Positions 1 through 8,067 of a DNA stretch of 36,027 nt are shown here, piece after piece. The first letter of the stretch is position 1. Every line of letters starts with the position of its first letter. The notes under the pieces are model-generated. The model made no database searches and had not been told where the DNA came from. It worked only from the letters and a program-made list of their open reading frames with translations. Source of the stretch: Sporosarcina psychrophila (GTDB lineage: Bacteria > Bacillota > Bacilli > Bacillales_A > Planococcaceae); contig DYWT01000283.1 in NCBI GenBank assembly GCA_020742515.1, forward strand, positions 1 to 36,027, given 5' to 3'. The position numbers and the translations under genes were made by a program.

Positions 1-696
1 AAGTCATTGTTAGTTATATCTTTATTTTTAAATCTCCTGTTGATTGGAGGGGGAAGTATTGTGGTGCATAAAATAGGCGGCATTGATTTTATTAAAAAAC
101 AAATGCAACCGACACCTTCTGGAAAAGGAACTTCGGATTATTATTATACGAAAAAAAGTATCTTCGAAAAATCTGACGTGAAAGATGTACATAAAATATT
201 CATTGGAGACAGTATTACAGATTACGGAGAGTTTCAGGAATACTTCCCTGACGAGGTTGTATTAAATAGAGGAATCAGAAACGACGTTTCAAAAGGAGTA
301 GTGAATCGAATCAAGGAAGTGGTTGGACGGAATTCAAAAGAGGCATACCTCATGATTGGCGTAAACGATATTCGCTACTCTACCGATAGGAAGAACTTCC
401 AAAAACACATTACTGCGATTGTGAAATCTTTTGAAAGTGAAAACAGTAAACTCTTTATACAATCCATCCTTCCAGTAAACAACAAGTTATTTGGTAATGA
501 GGTATCGAATGAAAAAGTAAATCAATTTAACGAAGTGTTGCAACGGATCGCTGAAGAAAACGGAATTGAATACATTGATTTGCATTCCAGTTTCGTGGAT
601 CAAAATGGACAGTTGGATGAGAAATATACAATTGACGGTCTCCACTTAAATGGGGAAGGGTACAAGGTTTGGATGGACGTTCTTAGACGGAAATGA
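1..696 (+). CDS. SGNH/GDSL-family hydrolase, 5' end cut by window
   Basis: The frame is open from base 1, so the start codon probably lies left of the window; an in-frame TTG at 7 is the only visible candidate and has no ribosome site in view. About 231 codons are visible. An N-terminal hydrophobic stretch (first ~22 residues) suggests a membrane anchor or signal. SGNH blocks are clear: IFIGDSITD with the nucleophile Ser near residue 71, a GVND block near residue 120, and DGLHLNGEGY near the C-terminus carrying the Asp-x-x-His pair. This is the lipase/acyl-esterase SGNH fold, often acting on O-acetyl groups of cell-surface glycans. The convergent neighbour is a membrane acyltransferase, which fits such a role, but the substrate cannot be read from the sequence. 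Confidence 0.85.
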   Translation, partial: KSLLVISLFLNLLLIGGGSIVVHKIGGIDFIKKQMQPTPSGKGTSDYYYTKKSIFEKSDVKDVHKIFIGDSITDYGEFQEYFPDEVVLNRGIRNDVSKGVVNRIKEVVGRNSKEAYLMIGVNDIRYSTDRKNFQKHITAIVKSFESENSKLFIQSILPVNNKLFGNEVSNEKVNQFNEVLQRIAEENGIEYIDLHSSFVDQNGQLDEKYTIDGLHLNGEGYKVWMDVLRRK

Positions 697-724
697 TTGT
701 GGGGTGACAGTCACCACTACAATT
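696..724. repeat. Palindrome copy 1 of 12 (core 703-715)
   Basis: Core GGTGACAGTCACC is a perfect 6+1+6 palindrome. The flanks ATTGT and ACAAT extend the symmetry imperfectly. It begins directly at the stop codon of the SGNH hydrolase and is followed by a diverged version of the right-hand tail seen in copies 6, 7 and 12. Confidence 0.8.
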
Positions 725-779
725 CGAAAACAATTCTGAAAGTTAGTTGTGACTGGCTCCATTTTTCGGAAAACCTATA

Positions 780-816
780 AAAAAGCTGAACTTCCTGTCA
801 CGGAGTTCAGCTTTTT
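780..816. terminator. Bidirectional Rho-independent terminator
   Basis: A 12-bp stem, AAAAGCTGAACT at 781-792 with AGTTCAGCTTTT at 804-815, has A-rich and T-rich sides. It lies between the convergent SGNH hydrolase and acyltransferase genes and can serve both. Confidence 0.85.
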
Positions 817-1875
817 CTAATTTATTGCTGGAGTAGTAGTGGTTTTTTTCGGTGAGAATCCACCAAGAAAAAGTTTCCCGTTTGGTACCATTTTTTGAAT
901 GATAATAGAAACAATGATGGGAATGACTAATCCGAATGCTGTGAATCCAATAATGCCATATGTGAAATAATCATTTAACAAAATATCCGTGAAAATATGC
1001 AAGTACATAATGGAGAGTGAGTGTTTCTCTACATTTTGTAGCCAGTTAAGCGACATTCGGGAAGTGATGAATTGAAATCCGCCTACCAATACGAGTGTGA
1101 ATGACAGTGGGATGACCAAATCTAGAATGAAATGATCGTAACGTAAAAATTTCATGCTTAATCGATAGTCAATTACATTCCAGCTATCAAGAAAGACCAT
1201 TGTTACACTGACAACCATTCCTGTAATCATCCAGCGTTTCGTGACATTCTGCCAAATATCCTTCATGTAATAACCGAGCGCAAAATAGACGACTGCCATG
1301 AGTGCAACATCGATGTTCCAAACCATCGGGATCGCTTGCGAAGCTTCAGAAGGCTTTCCGCCAATTACATGCATTGCAATGATGCTTTCAAAGTGGGCGA
1401 TTATATAAAAAATCGCCAGAATCACGAACTGTTTCGTACGGCTGAAGTACTTTGTTAGCCATAAGAAGAACAAATATGTAAAGAATAATGTTGTCACAAA
1501 CCAGAAGACGCCATAAGCACCACGTACAAAACGACCGCCCACGGCAAGTGTCCACAAATCATTTAGATACCACGATAAATCTATATTGCCTGAACCGATT
1601 TCTATGCCATAGCGGATCAGCGTAATACTTACCAAGAAAAATAGATAGGGAACAATCAGTTGCATAAAACGTTTGTGAATCGAAATTTTTAGTAAGCCTT
1701 TTTCTACTACGGGCTTAAAAAACAAACCACTCAAAATAAAAAATGCCGGCATATGAAACCAATAGATATACTTCGAAAGAGGAAAATCCAGTTGTCCCGG
1801 ATAATGTCCAATGACTACAAGAATCATTAAAAATCCTTTCGTGACATCCACCCAGGATAAACGTTTCTTATTCAT
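817..1875 (-). CDS. Membrane acyltransferase, acyltransferase-3 family
   Basis: 352 aa integral membrane protein. The N-terminus RLSWVDVTKGFLMILVVIGH is typical of the acyltransferase-3 (OatA/NolL/fucose O-acetylase-like) family, with the conserved His near residue 23 in the first membrane segment. About ten hydrophobic segments follow, spread over the whole length, with no extracellular SGNH domain fused at the C-terminus. The start ATG has a good ribosome site (GGAGGAG, about 8 nt upstream). Family members move acetyl or other acyl groups from the cytosol onto extracytoplasmic glycans. The separately encoded SGNH hydrolase next door could be a functional partner, but the two are convergent and not an operon. 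The acceptor is unknown. Confidence 0.88.
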   Translation of the reverse strand: MNKKRLSWVDVTKGFLMILVVIGHYPGQLDFPLSKYIYWFHMPAFFILSGLFFKPVVEKGLLKISIHKRFMQLIVPYLFFLVSITLIRYGIEIGSGNIDLSWYLNDLWTLAVGGRFVRGAYGVFWFVTTLFFTYLFFLWLTKYFSRTKQFVILAIFYIIAHFESIIAMHVIGGKPSEASQAIPMVWNIDVALMAVVYFALGYYMKDIWQNVTKRWMITGMVVSVTMVFLDSWNVIDYRLSMKFLRYDHFILDLVIPLSFTLVLVGGFQFITSRMSLNWLQNVEKHSLSIMYLHIFTDILLNDYFTYGIIGFTAFGLVIPIIVSIIIQKMVPNGKLFLGGFSPKKTTTTPAIN

Positions 1876-1982
1876 AAACTACTCCTCCAGAAAAATGACC
1901 TTTTTCCAGTGTATACCCCTATCTTCGGTTTTTATAGCAATGTAACAGTATTGACTCGAGAATGAAAGAAAGCTGGAAGTAT

Positions 1983-2008
1983 TTGTAGTGGTGCCTGTCA
2001 CCAATACA
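1983..2008. repeat. Palindrome copy 2 of 12, diverged (core 1990-2002)
   Basis: GGTGCCTGTCACC is a degenerate core with outer arms TTGTA and TACAA. The downstream text CACAATTCGGAATGTTTATTAG resembles the right-hand tail of copies 7 and 12. It lies between yfmJ and the acyltransferase gene. Confidence 0.65.
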
Positions 2009-2045
2009 ACTTGGACACAATTCGGAATGTTTATTAGTCACAAAG

Positions 2046-2079
2046 AAAATCAGCCATGTAGGAGAATGGCTGATTTTTT
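2046..2079. terminator. Terminator downstream of yfmJ
   Basis: An 11-bp stem, AAATCAGCCAT at 2047-2057 with ATGGCTGATTT at 2066-2076, has an 8-nt loop. T runs on the plus side and T-rich sequence on the minus side make it usable in both directions. The minus-strand yfmJ ends about 65 bp before it. Confidence 0.8.
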
Positions 2080-2143
2080 CATTTTTATTCTGGGGTGGGA
2101 ATTATCATTAGTATATCTTTCTAATGCCTAATAACATTAACCT

Positions 2144-3172
2144 TTATAGCTTCGCGTGTTCAGGATTAGCAACCCTTACAAGTTGTTTACCAAGGTTCGT
2201 TCCTTTAAATAAACCAATAAATGCTTCGGGGATATTTTCAAAACCTTCCACAATTGTTTCTTCGTATTTCAATTTGCCTTGTTGTAGCCATTTACCTAAG
2301 TCCACAGCTCCGACACTAAAGTCAGCAGCATAATCGCCAAGTGTGAAGCCTTTCATCATGGCGCTTGTCTTGATCATGGCTGATTGGATACGGGGGCCTG
2401 AATCTTTTCCTTCGGCATTGTAGGATGAAATTGCTCCGCATAATGGAATTCGGGCATTTCTGTTTAACAGTGTGAAAACTGCATCTGAAACGTCACCGCC
2501 GACATTATCAAAATACACATCTACTCCGTTAGGCACAGCATTTTTAAGGTCTTCCCTGAAACTTTCTTTTTTATAGTTAACAGCTGCGTCAAAGCCAAGC
2601 TCGTTTAGTAAGTAGTCGATTTTTTCATCTGAGCCAGCAATGCCTACTACTTTGGCACCTTTGATTTTTGCGATTTGTCCAACTGCAGAACCAACAGCCC
2701 CGGCAGCCCCGGAAACGACGACCGTTTCACCAGCTTGAGGTTTTCCGATGTCCAGCAGTCCAAAATAGGCTGTTAAGCCAGGCATACCGAGAATTCCTAA
2801 ATGAGTGGAAATAGGCGCTAATTTCGGATCGATTTTCCGGATTTCTTGTTCACTGGCTATCGTATATTCAGCCCAGTTGAGGTTCCCAACAACTACATCA
2901 CCTTGTTTGAAGGCGTCTGATTGAGATTCAATGACTTCGGCGACGACACCTCCGACAATGACCTTATTCAATTCAAATGGAGCAATATATGATTTTGTGT
3001 CCTGCATTCTTCCGCGCATGTATGGATCAACGGATAAATACAGTGTCCGTACTAAAATCTCGTTCTTTTTTGGTGTGGGAACTAGACTCTGTACAAAGTT
3101 GAAATCTTCTTTTGAAGGCATTCCTTTTGGCCGGTTAGCCAGGTGAATTTCCTGTTGTTTTACTTGTGTCAT
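2144..3172 (-). CDS. yfmJ: NADP-dependent oxidoreductase, YfmJ/leukotriene B4 dehydrogenase-like
   Basis: 342 aa medium-chain dehydrogenase/reductase without structural zinc ligands. PYMRGRMQD near residue 50, the nucleotide-binding VVVSGAAGAVGSAVGQIAK near 147-165 and GVDVYFDNVGG near 215 are diagnostic of the YfmJ/PTGR/CurA-type enoyl reductase and quinone-reductase-like group. The sequence resembles what I recall of B. subtilis YfmJ along its whole length. Members reduce alpha,beta-unsaturated carbonyl compounds with NADPH and are often linked to detoxification. The start ATG has GAGGAGGG six nt upstream. It is monocistronic, with a hairpin before its promoter and a terminator after it. 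Confidence 0.92.
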   Translation of the reverse strand: MTQVKQQEIHLANRPKGMPSKEDFNFVQSLVPTPKKNEILVRTLYLSVDPYMRGRMQDTKSYIAPFELNKVIVGGVVAEVIESQSDAFKQGDVVVGNLNWAEYTIASEQEIRKIDPKLAPISTHLGILGMPGLTAYFGLLDIGKPQAGETVVVSGAAGAVGSAVGQIAKIKGAKVVGIAGSDEKIDYLLNELGFDAAVNYKKESFREDLKNAVPNGVDVYFDNVGGDVSDAVFTLLNRNARIPLCGAISSYNAEGKDSGPRIQSAMIKTSAMMKGFTLGDYAADFSVGAVDLGKWLQQGKLKYEETIVEGFENIPEAFIGLFKGTNLGKQLVRVANPEHAKL

Positions 3173-3232
3173 AATAGGCCCTCCTCTTTGTTTGCCGAAT
3201 TAGGCGGCATGACATAAGCGTAACACTCATGA

Positions 3233-3261
3233 AGTATAGGGAGCAAAGAATCCAGACTAAA
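3233..3261 (-). promoter_or_regulatory. Candidate sigma-A promoter of yfmJ
   Basis: Reading the minus strand, TTTAGT (3261-3256) is followed by a 17-nt spacer and TATACT (3238-3233). The -10 is good and the -35 weak. It lies about 60 bp upstream of the yfmJ start. Confidence 0.4.
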
Positions 3262-3300
3262 GAGGTTGCCTGCAAATTCAGCTTTGGGGCAACCTCTTTT
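3261..3300. terminator. Hairpin terminator between luxS and yfmJ
   Basis: A 10-bp stem, AGAGGTTGCC at 3261-3270 and GGCAACCTCT at 3288-3297, lies about 60 bp after the luxS stop (minus strand). The T tract is best on the plus side and moderate on the minus side. By position it should end the luxS transcript. Confidence 0.7.
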
Positions 3301-3359
3301 GTTATCTTTTGTACTAAACTATGGAGTGAAAATCATTAATGGACGTAATTTATTTGCGC

Positions 3360-3815
3360 TTAAGCGCGGAACGGGTCATCACTTAGTCCTGCTTCAAGGA
3401 CCAACTTTGCATACTCCTGTGCAGCAAATAGTGAATGATCTCTATAGTTTCCACATTCAAGTGCAGACACAGCGGGAACGTGTTCAGTAGTTAGTACTTT
3501 CTCAAGCACTGTCGTTAAAGCAGCGGCAACTTCTTTGGGTTCATGTTCATCCCAGATGATCATGTAAAATCCTGTTCTGCATCCCATTGGTGAGATATCG
3601 ACAATTCCCGTCAGCTCGTCTCGCAAATACGTCGCAAGTAAATGCTCTAGTGTATGAACGGCTGAAGTAGGCAGTGCATCTTCGTTCGGTTGCAAAAACC
3701 GTAAGTCATATTTCTGTACAGTGCTTCCTTTCTCGTGTTGTTCCGTACCAGCTAAGCGTACATAAGGAGCTTTTACTTTTGTATGATCCAATAAAAAACT
3801 TTCTACCACTGCCAT
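3360..3815 (-). CDS. luxS: S-ribosylhomocysteine lyase LuxS
   Basis: 151 aa from the chosen ATG; an upstream in-frame extension exists, but this ATG has AGAGG seven nt before it and gives the usual LuxS length. The enzyme splits S-ribosylhomocysteine into homocysteine and DPD, the precursor of autoinducer 2, in the activated methyl cycle. HTLEH supplies the metal ligands His54 and His58, the third ligand Cys121 is in LECGN, and the catalytic Cys79 is in PMGCRTGFY. It is monocistronic. A TTGACT hexamer at 3889-3884 on the minus strand may be its -35, back to back with the antiporter promoter. Confidence 0.96.
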   Translation of the reverse strand: MAVVESFLLDHTKVKAPYVRLAGTEQHEKGSTVQKYDLRFLQPNEDALPTSAVHTLEHLLATYLRDELTGIVDISPMGCRTGFYMIIWDEHEPKEVAAALTTVLEKVLTTEHVPAVSALECGNYRDHSLFAAQEYAKLVLEAGLSDDPFRA

Positions 3816-3913
3816 TTCAATCATCCTCTCAGGTTTGTCATCTAACCTATCACACTTCAACTAGTAATGTAAACTAATTTATAAGTCAATTCTGAAAACT
3901 GTTAATAACCTCG

Positions 3914-3942
3914 TTGACACTGATAAGAAAGCAGGATACGAT
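3914..3942 (+). promoter_or_regulatory. Sigma-A promoter of the NhaC-type antiporter gene
   Basis: TTGACA at 3914-3919, a 17-bp spacer and TACGAT at 3937-3942. The leader is about 70 nt before the AGGAGGAA ribosome site of the gene at 4021. Confidence 0.75.
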
Positions 3943-4020
3943 AGTGTTTAGTAATTCATATAGAAATACTATGTTTTCAGTAAGTTCTGGGATTTTGTCA
4001 GACTACTAGGAGGAATATTT

Positions 4021-5364
4021 ATGCCGAATCTTAAAGTGAAAAAGGGGAACCCCTTTGCGCTTTTTCCATTACTTGTTTTTGTGTTGCTATTTATCGGCAC
4101 AGGAATTATTACAAAAGACTTTTCAAATATGCCATTGAATGTAGCGATACTAATTGCAGCCGCTATCGCTTTGATGATGAATAGAAAAGAGAAGTTGTCC
4201 AGTAAAGTGGAGACTTTTACGAAAGGCGCAGGCCATCCGAATATTATTTTAATGGCGGTCATTTTTATTTTAGCAGGCGCATTTTCTGCAGTTGCTAGAG
4301 GAATGGGGGCCGTTGAATCCACAGTTAACCTTGGCTTATCCCTATTACCTACGAATTTATTGATGGTTGGATTATTCGTTATCGGTTGTTTTATTTCGAT
4401 TTCAATGGGGACGTCAATGGGGACCGTTGTTGCCTTGGCGCCAATTGGAATAGGGATTGCGAGTCAAACGGGTATTCCGCTGGCATTGGCAATGGCGACG
4501 GTAATCGGTGGAGCAATGTTTGGTGATAACTTGTCGATGATCTCGGATACGACGATTGCGGCGGTTAGGACACAAAATATAAAAATGAAAGACAAGTTTA
4601 AAGTGAACTTTTTGATCGTATTACCCGGAGCAATTGTCACAGCGATTGTTTTAGGCATAATCACACGAGGTAATGTAGCAAGTTTGGATGGGGACTATCC
4701 GTATGAGTTGTTTAAAATACTCCCTTATATCGCAGTATTTGTAGCGGCGTTATTAGGTGCACATGTGCTGGTCGTTTTGCTTGGTGGAACGCTGTTTGCC
4801 GGAATTATCGGTATGATTGACGGGTCTTATAGTTTCGGCGGTTTTTTGCAACTAGTTGCTGAAGGAATCATTAGTATGGAGGATTTGGCGATCATTGCTA
4901 TCTTAATCGGTGGCGTCGTTGAAATCATCAAATATAATGGGGGTATTGATTATCTTTTATATGTCATTACAAGCAAAATTAAATCGAAAAAAGGGGCTGA
5001 GTTTGGGATTGCCGGTTTAGTTAGTATGGCTAATATCGCTACCGCGAATAATACGATATCGATTATCATTACAGGGCCTTTAGCAAAAAGTATCGCTGAT
5101 GAATATGAGATTGACCTAAGGAAGTCGGCTAGTTTACTTGATATGTTCGCAAGTAGCTGGCAGGGGATTTTGCCGTATGGAGGGCAAATGCTTGCAGCCG
5201 CTGGATTAGCAGCAATATCACCGGTTAGTATTATTCCTTATTCATTTTATCCCGTATTAATCGGAATTTGCGGAGTTGTTGCCATTTTGATCGGCTATCC
5301 GAAATTTCGTCAGACAGACAAGTCGGTGGAGAAAATTGTGGTATCACCTATAGAAGATAAATAA
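4021..5364 (+). CDS. Na+/H+ antiporter, NhaC family
   Basis: 447 aa with about 11-12 hydrophobic segments and an AGGAGGAA site seven nt before the ATG. The repeated MGTSMGTVVALAPIGIG segment near residue 125, the GGAMFGDNLSMISDTTIAA segment near 160-180 and the ATANNTISIIITGP segment near 340 are typical of NhaC-type exchangers and their close relatives in the IT superfamily. It probably swaps cytosolic Na+ (or an organic acid anion, as in malate/lactate exchangers of this family) for external H+. The gene is alone with its own promoter. Palindrome copy 3 lies about 70 bp downstream and could act as its transcription stop. The exact substrate is uncertain. Confidence 0.85.
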   Translation: MPNLKVKKGNPFALFPLLVFVLLFIGTGIITKDFSNMPLNVAILIAAAIALMMNRKEKLSSKVETFTKGAGHPNIILMAVIFILAGAFSAVARGMGAVESTVNLGLSLLPTNLLMVGLFVIGCFISISMGTSMGTVVALAPIGIGIASQTGIPLALAMATVIGGAMFGDNLSMISDTTIAAVRTQNIKMKDKFKVNFLIVLPGAIVTAIVLGIITRGNVASLDGDYPYELFKILPYIAVFVAALLGAHVLVVLLGGTLFAGIIGMIDGSYSFGGFLQLVAEGIISMEDLAIIAILIGGVVEIIKYNGGIDYLLYVITSKIKSKKGAEFGIAGLVSMANIATANNTISIIITGPLAKSIADEYEIDLRKSASLLDMFASSWQGILPYGGQMLAAAGLAAISPVSIIPYSFYPVLIGICGVVAILIGYPKFRQTDKSVEKIVVSPIEDK

Positions 5365-5423
5365 TTTAAGTACTTATTGGGAAATAAAATTACAAATGCA
5401 TGAAGAAAACAAGGTTTAATGGT

Positions 5424-5479
5424 TGTCTGAATAGTGTCTGAATTGACTGGGTGACTGTCACCCAGTCAATTCAGGCACT
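5424..5479. repeat. Palindrome copy 3 of 12 (perfect 33-bp palindrome at 5440-5472)
   Basis: A 16+1+16 perfect palindrome centred on T5456: the outer part is GAATTGACTGGGTGAC and its complement. Pairing continues outward (AGTGTCT against AGGCACT) to 5433-5479 with one G-T. The left flank CTGAATAGTGTCTGAATTG recurs at copies 4, 5, 8, 9 and 10. There is no T run, so it is not a canonical terminator. Confidence 0.92.
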
Positions 5480-5556
5480 TCTACTATGTAGTATGCTGTC
5501 ATGAGCTGCAATAAATAGAGGACAGTTATTAGTTAATAGACTATTTGAAAAATACG

Positions 5557-5585
5557 TTGACACTCAGAACAATAGACTATATATT
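5557..5585 (+). promoter_or_regulatory. Candidate sigma-A promoter upstream of the lacI-type gene
   Basis: TTGACA at 5557-5562, a 17-bp spacer and TATATT at 5580-5585, giving a leader of about 170 nt. The rest of the 5480-5750 stretch is AT-rich with no ORF seen. Confidence 0.5.
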
Positions 5586-5660
5586 ATTTGTAGTAACAAA
5601 TTTCCAACTATATTGAAGTATCTCACTTATTTTTTTATTTATAGTTGTACCTACAACCCG

Positions 5661-5688
5661 TTGACGTCTGACGTAATTTTACTATTGT
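5661..5688 (+). promoter_or_regulatory. Second candidate promoter of the lacI-type gene
   Basis: TTGACG at 5661-5666 with TATTGT at 5683-5688 (16-bp spacer) is closer to the gene, and the cre/LacI-like site at 5727-5740 would sit downstream of its start point. Confidence 0.35.
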
Positions 5689-5726
5689 TCTAAACTGCAT
5701 GGAAGTTTGTAGTACAATAATGTAAA

Positions 5727-5740
5727 AGAAAACGGTTGCA
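5727..5740 (+). promoter_or_regulatory. cre/LacI-type operator, imperfect
   Basis: AGAAAACGGTTGCA matches 12 of 14 positions of the CcpA cre consensus TGWAAACGNTNWCA. It shares the AAAACG half with the perfect palindrome at 6813-6828. It may mediate autoregulation by the adjacent LacI-type protein or CcpA control. Confidence 0.45.
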
Positions 5741-5759
5741 AAAGAAAGAGGTACATAAA

Positions 5760-6782
5760 ATGGTGAGATTAAAAGATATTGCAATGCATGTTGGTGTATC
5801 AGTTACGACAGTTTCCCGTGTTATTAAAAATGACTCTACTCGAAATGTGAATCCCGAAACAAAGAAAAAAGTTTGGCAGGCAGTAAAAGACTTAGGGTAT
5901 ACACCGAATGAGTATGCACGGCATCTTGTCGCTTCTTCGAGGCAACAAAAGAAGCGCACAAAGAAAATCGCATGGCTTGCAAGTCCACGTCTTGCAGAAG
6001 ATAACCCGTACTTTTCCAAAATCTATTCAGGGATAAGTGAAACGTTGAATAGTGCAGGTTATACGCTGCTGCTATTAACGAGCGAGGATTTGGAGGATGA
6101 AGCACTTTTCCATCAGATGATTCGGGAAAAGGAAGTTGAGGGGGTATTGCTAATCGATAAAGTCGATGAACAAGTTCTTCTTGAAATTAAGGAGTTAATT
6201 CCTGTTGTGGGCGTTGATTTTAATTACAGTGATCATGCGATATCTACAGTGGATTATGACCGGGAAGAGGCAGCGTATAAAGCTGTAGAACATCTTGTGT
6301 CAAAAGGACATCATCGTATCGGATTCATGGGCGGTGAGATAGGCGCTACAATGGCAAGTGAAAAACGTTTTAAAGGGTTTAAAAAGGCAATGAACGAATT
6401 CGGGTTACCTATTGAAGAGGGTTGGATTATTAATACAGGTTGGTGTTTGGAACAAAGTTATAAGTCGGCAATGGATTTATTGAGTCAGCCACTTAATAAG
6501 CGTCCAACTGCTCTTCTATGCGCAGGAGATTTATTAGCGATAGCGGCGATGCGAGCTGCACACGAACTCGGGCTTTCTATACCTAATGACATCGGATTCA
6601 TCGGGATTGATAATAACGAAATGGCTCAATATGTTCATCCTTCGTTGTCGACAATATCCATACCGCAATATGAGATGGGTGTAATTGCAGCGAAAACGCT
6701 AATGAACCAAATTGAAGATAATCCAAATATCGACTTAAAAACATTATTGCCATTTAAATTAGTCGTTCGTCAATCAACCTAA
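5760..6782 (+). CDS. LacI-family transcriptional regulator
   Basis: 340 aa from ATG 5760 (AAAGAGG nine nt upstream); a TTG at 5736 in frame overlaps the operator and is less likely. Residues about 1-22, MVRLKDIAMHVGVSVTTVSR, form the LacI helix-turn-helix, followed by the hinge helix (TPNEYARHLV). The rest is a periplasmic-binding-protein-like sensor domain (IFHQM, GVLLIDK, HRIGFMGG, RPTALLCAGD, IGFIGIDNN). It precedes the dehydrogenase and ABC genes, and a perfect LacI-type palindrome lies in the 105-bp gap to the next gene, so it likely represses the sugar locus until an inducer sugar binds. Confidence 0.93.
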   Translation: MVRLKDIAMHVGVSVTTVSRVIKNDSTRNVNPETKKKVWQAVKDLGYTPNEYARHLVASSRQQKKRTKKIAWLASPRLAEDNPYFSKIYSGISETLNSAGYTLLLLTSEDLEDEALFHQMIREKEVEGVLLIDKVDEQVLLEIKELIPVVGVDFNYSDHAISTVDYDREEAAYKAVEHLVSKGHHRIGFMGGEIGATMASEKRFKGFKKAMNEFGLPIEEGWIINTGWCLEQSYKSAMDLLSQPLNKRPTALLCAGDLLAIAAMRAAHELGLSIPNDIGFIGIDNNEMAQYVHPSLSTISIPQYEMGVIAAKTLMNQIEDNPNIDLKTLLPFKLVVRQST

Positions 6783-6812
6783 AAATAGGTAGTAATCTTT
6801 AGTATGTCTTTA

Positions 6813-6828
6813 AGGAAAACGTTTTCCT
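6813..6828. promoter_or_regulatory. Perfect LacI-type operator
   Basis: AGGAAAACGTTTTCCT is a 16-bp perfect palindrome with the central CG typical of LacI/CcpA family sites. It lies 60 bp upstream of the dehydrogenase start, in the gap behind the lacI-type gene. Confidence 0.75.
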
Positions 6829-6887
6829 GGAATTGGGGAATAAATACCCAAGGTGAAAGAAAACTTCAAAATAGATGGGGTGAAGAG

Positions 6888-8039
6888 ATGAAGAAAGTAA
6901 GAATGGGAATTATCGGAGCGGGTTTACGAGGTGGACTTGCACACTATTGGCATAAGCCACAAGGGGAATCTGAGGTTGTTGCAATTGCCGATATTTCTAA
7001 TGAACGCATTGCCAAGTTCCAAGAGAAATACGACACACCATTATTTCAAACAAATGACTACAAAGAACTGTTGAAGCGTGATGACATCGATGCGGTTGCA
7101 GTATTGTCACCGGATTATCTACATGAGGAACATGTTATCGCTGCTCTTGAGGCAGGTAAACATGTCTATTCTGAAAAACCACTCGCCATTACGGTTGAAG
7201 GATGCGACCGGATTATTGAAACGTGGCAAAAATCAGGCAAGCATCTGATGGTTGGTTTCAATATGCGCTATATGAGCATGTACCAAACGATGAAAGAACT
7301 CATTGACTCAGGTGCTATTGGTGAATTGAAAACGATTTGGGTTCGTCACTTCGTCGGCTTTGGTGGCTATTTCTACTACCATGATTGGCATGGGAAATCA
7401 GAAAATACAACCTCTCTTCTTTTACAGAAAGGTTCACATGACCTTGATGTGATCCACTGGATTTCAGGCAAGTATGCGACAAAAGTATCTGCATTCGGAA
7501 GCCTTGATTACTATGGTGGGGATAAGCCAAACGACTTAACATGTCCTGAGTGTGAGCTAAAGAATACGTGTCCTGAGTATGTCGCTCATACATTCACGCA
7601 ATGTGCATTCCGAGAAGAAATCGATGTGGAAGACAATAACATGCTTATTATGGAGCTAGAGGGCGGGATTAAGGCATCTTATCTTCAATGTCATTTCACG
7701 CCAGACTATAACCGTAACTATACATTCATTGGAACAGAAGGTCGTATAGAGAACGATGATGTCAACGGGAAAATATACCTGAAAACGCGTAAAACGAACA
7801 CGTGGAAAGAGCTAAGTGACGTTACATACGAAATGAAACCCGAAGATGGTAGCCATGGTGGGGCAGATCCGAAAATCACGCAAGATTTTATTGACTTGAT
7901 CCTTCATGATAAACAACCCCTTACTACGCCTTTCGCAGGAAGAATGAGTGTAGCAGTTGGGTGTGCAGCAACAGAGTCAATACGCGCAGGCGGTAAAGTC
8001 GTCAGGGTTTCACAAGAATCTAGCATCGTACACAGCTGA
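6888..8039 (+). CDS. Gfo/Idh/MocA-family dehydrogenase with Cys cluster
   Basis: 383 aa from ATG 6888, which has GGGGTGA just upstream; the longer frame from 6804 would run through the operator and was rejected. The N-terminal Rossmann fold begins MGIIGAGLRGG, and the family EKP motif is at about residue 95-97 (YSEKPLAIT). The C-terminal half is the alpha/beta substrate domain. A cluster CPECELKNTCPEY (Cys near 219, 222 and 228) followed by CAFREE suggests a bound metal or a structural site, seen in a subset of the family. It probably oxidises or reduces a sugar, inositol or uronate-type compound with NAD(P). It is first in the transporter operon, so the substrate is likely what the ABC system imports. 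Confidence 0.9.
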   Translation: MKKVRMGIIGAGLRGGLAHYWHKPQGESEVVAIADISNERIAKFQEKYDTPLFQTNDYKELLKRDDIDAVAVLSPDYLHEEHVIAALEAGKHVYSEKPLAITVEGCDRIIETWQKSGKHLMVGFNMRYMSMYQTMKELIDSGAIGELKTIWVRHFVGFGGYFYYHDWHGKSENTTSLLLQKGSHDLDVIHWISGKYATKVSAFGSLDYYGGDKPNDLTCPECELKNTCPEYVAHTFTQCAFREEIDVEDNNMLIMELEGGIKASYLQCHFTPDYNRNYTFIGTEGRIENDDVNGKIYLKTRKTNTWKELSDVTYEMKPEDGSHGGADPKITQDFIDLILHDKQPLTTPFAGRMSVAVGCAATESIRAGGKVVRVSQESSIVHS

Positions 8040-8067
8040 GTGTGTTTGGAGGAAAAGGGGTCTGATC

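Noticed and set aside
2124..2333. 69-aa plus-strand ORF over yfmJ, and similar short antisense ORFs over luxS and the transporters
   Set aside because: Out-of-frame shadows of well-identified genes.
5690..6019. 109-aa minus-strand ORF over the lacI-type gene
   Set aside because: Shadow of a clear LacI reading frame; Cys/Phe-rich composition and no ribosome site.
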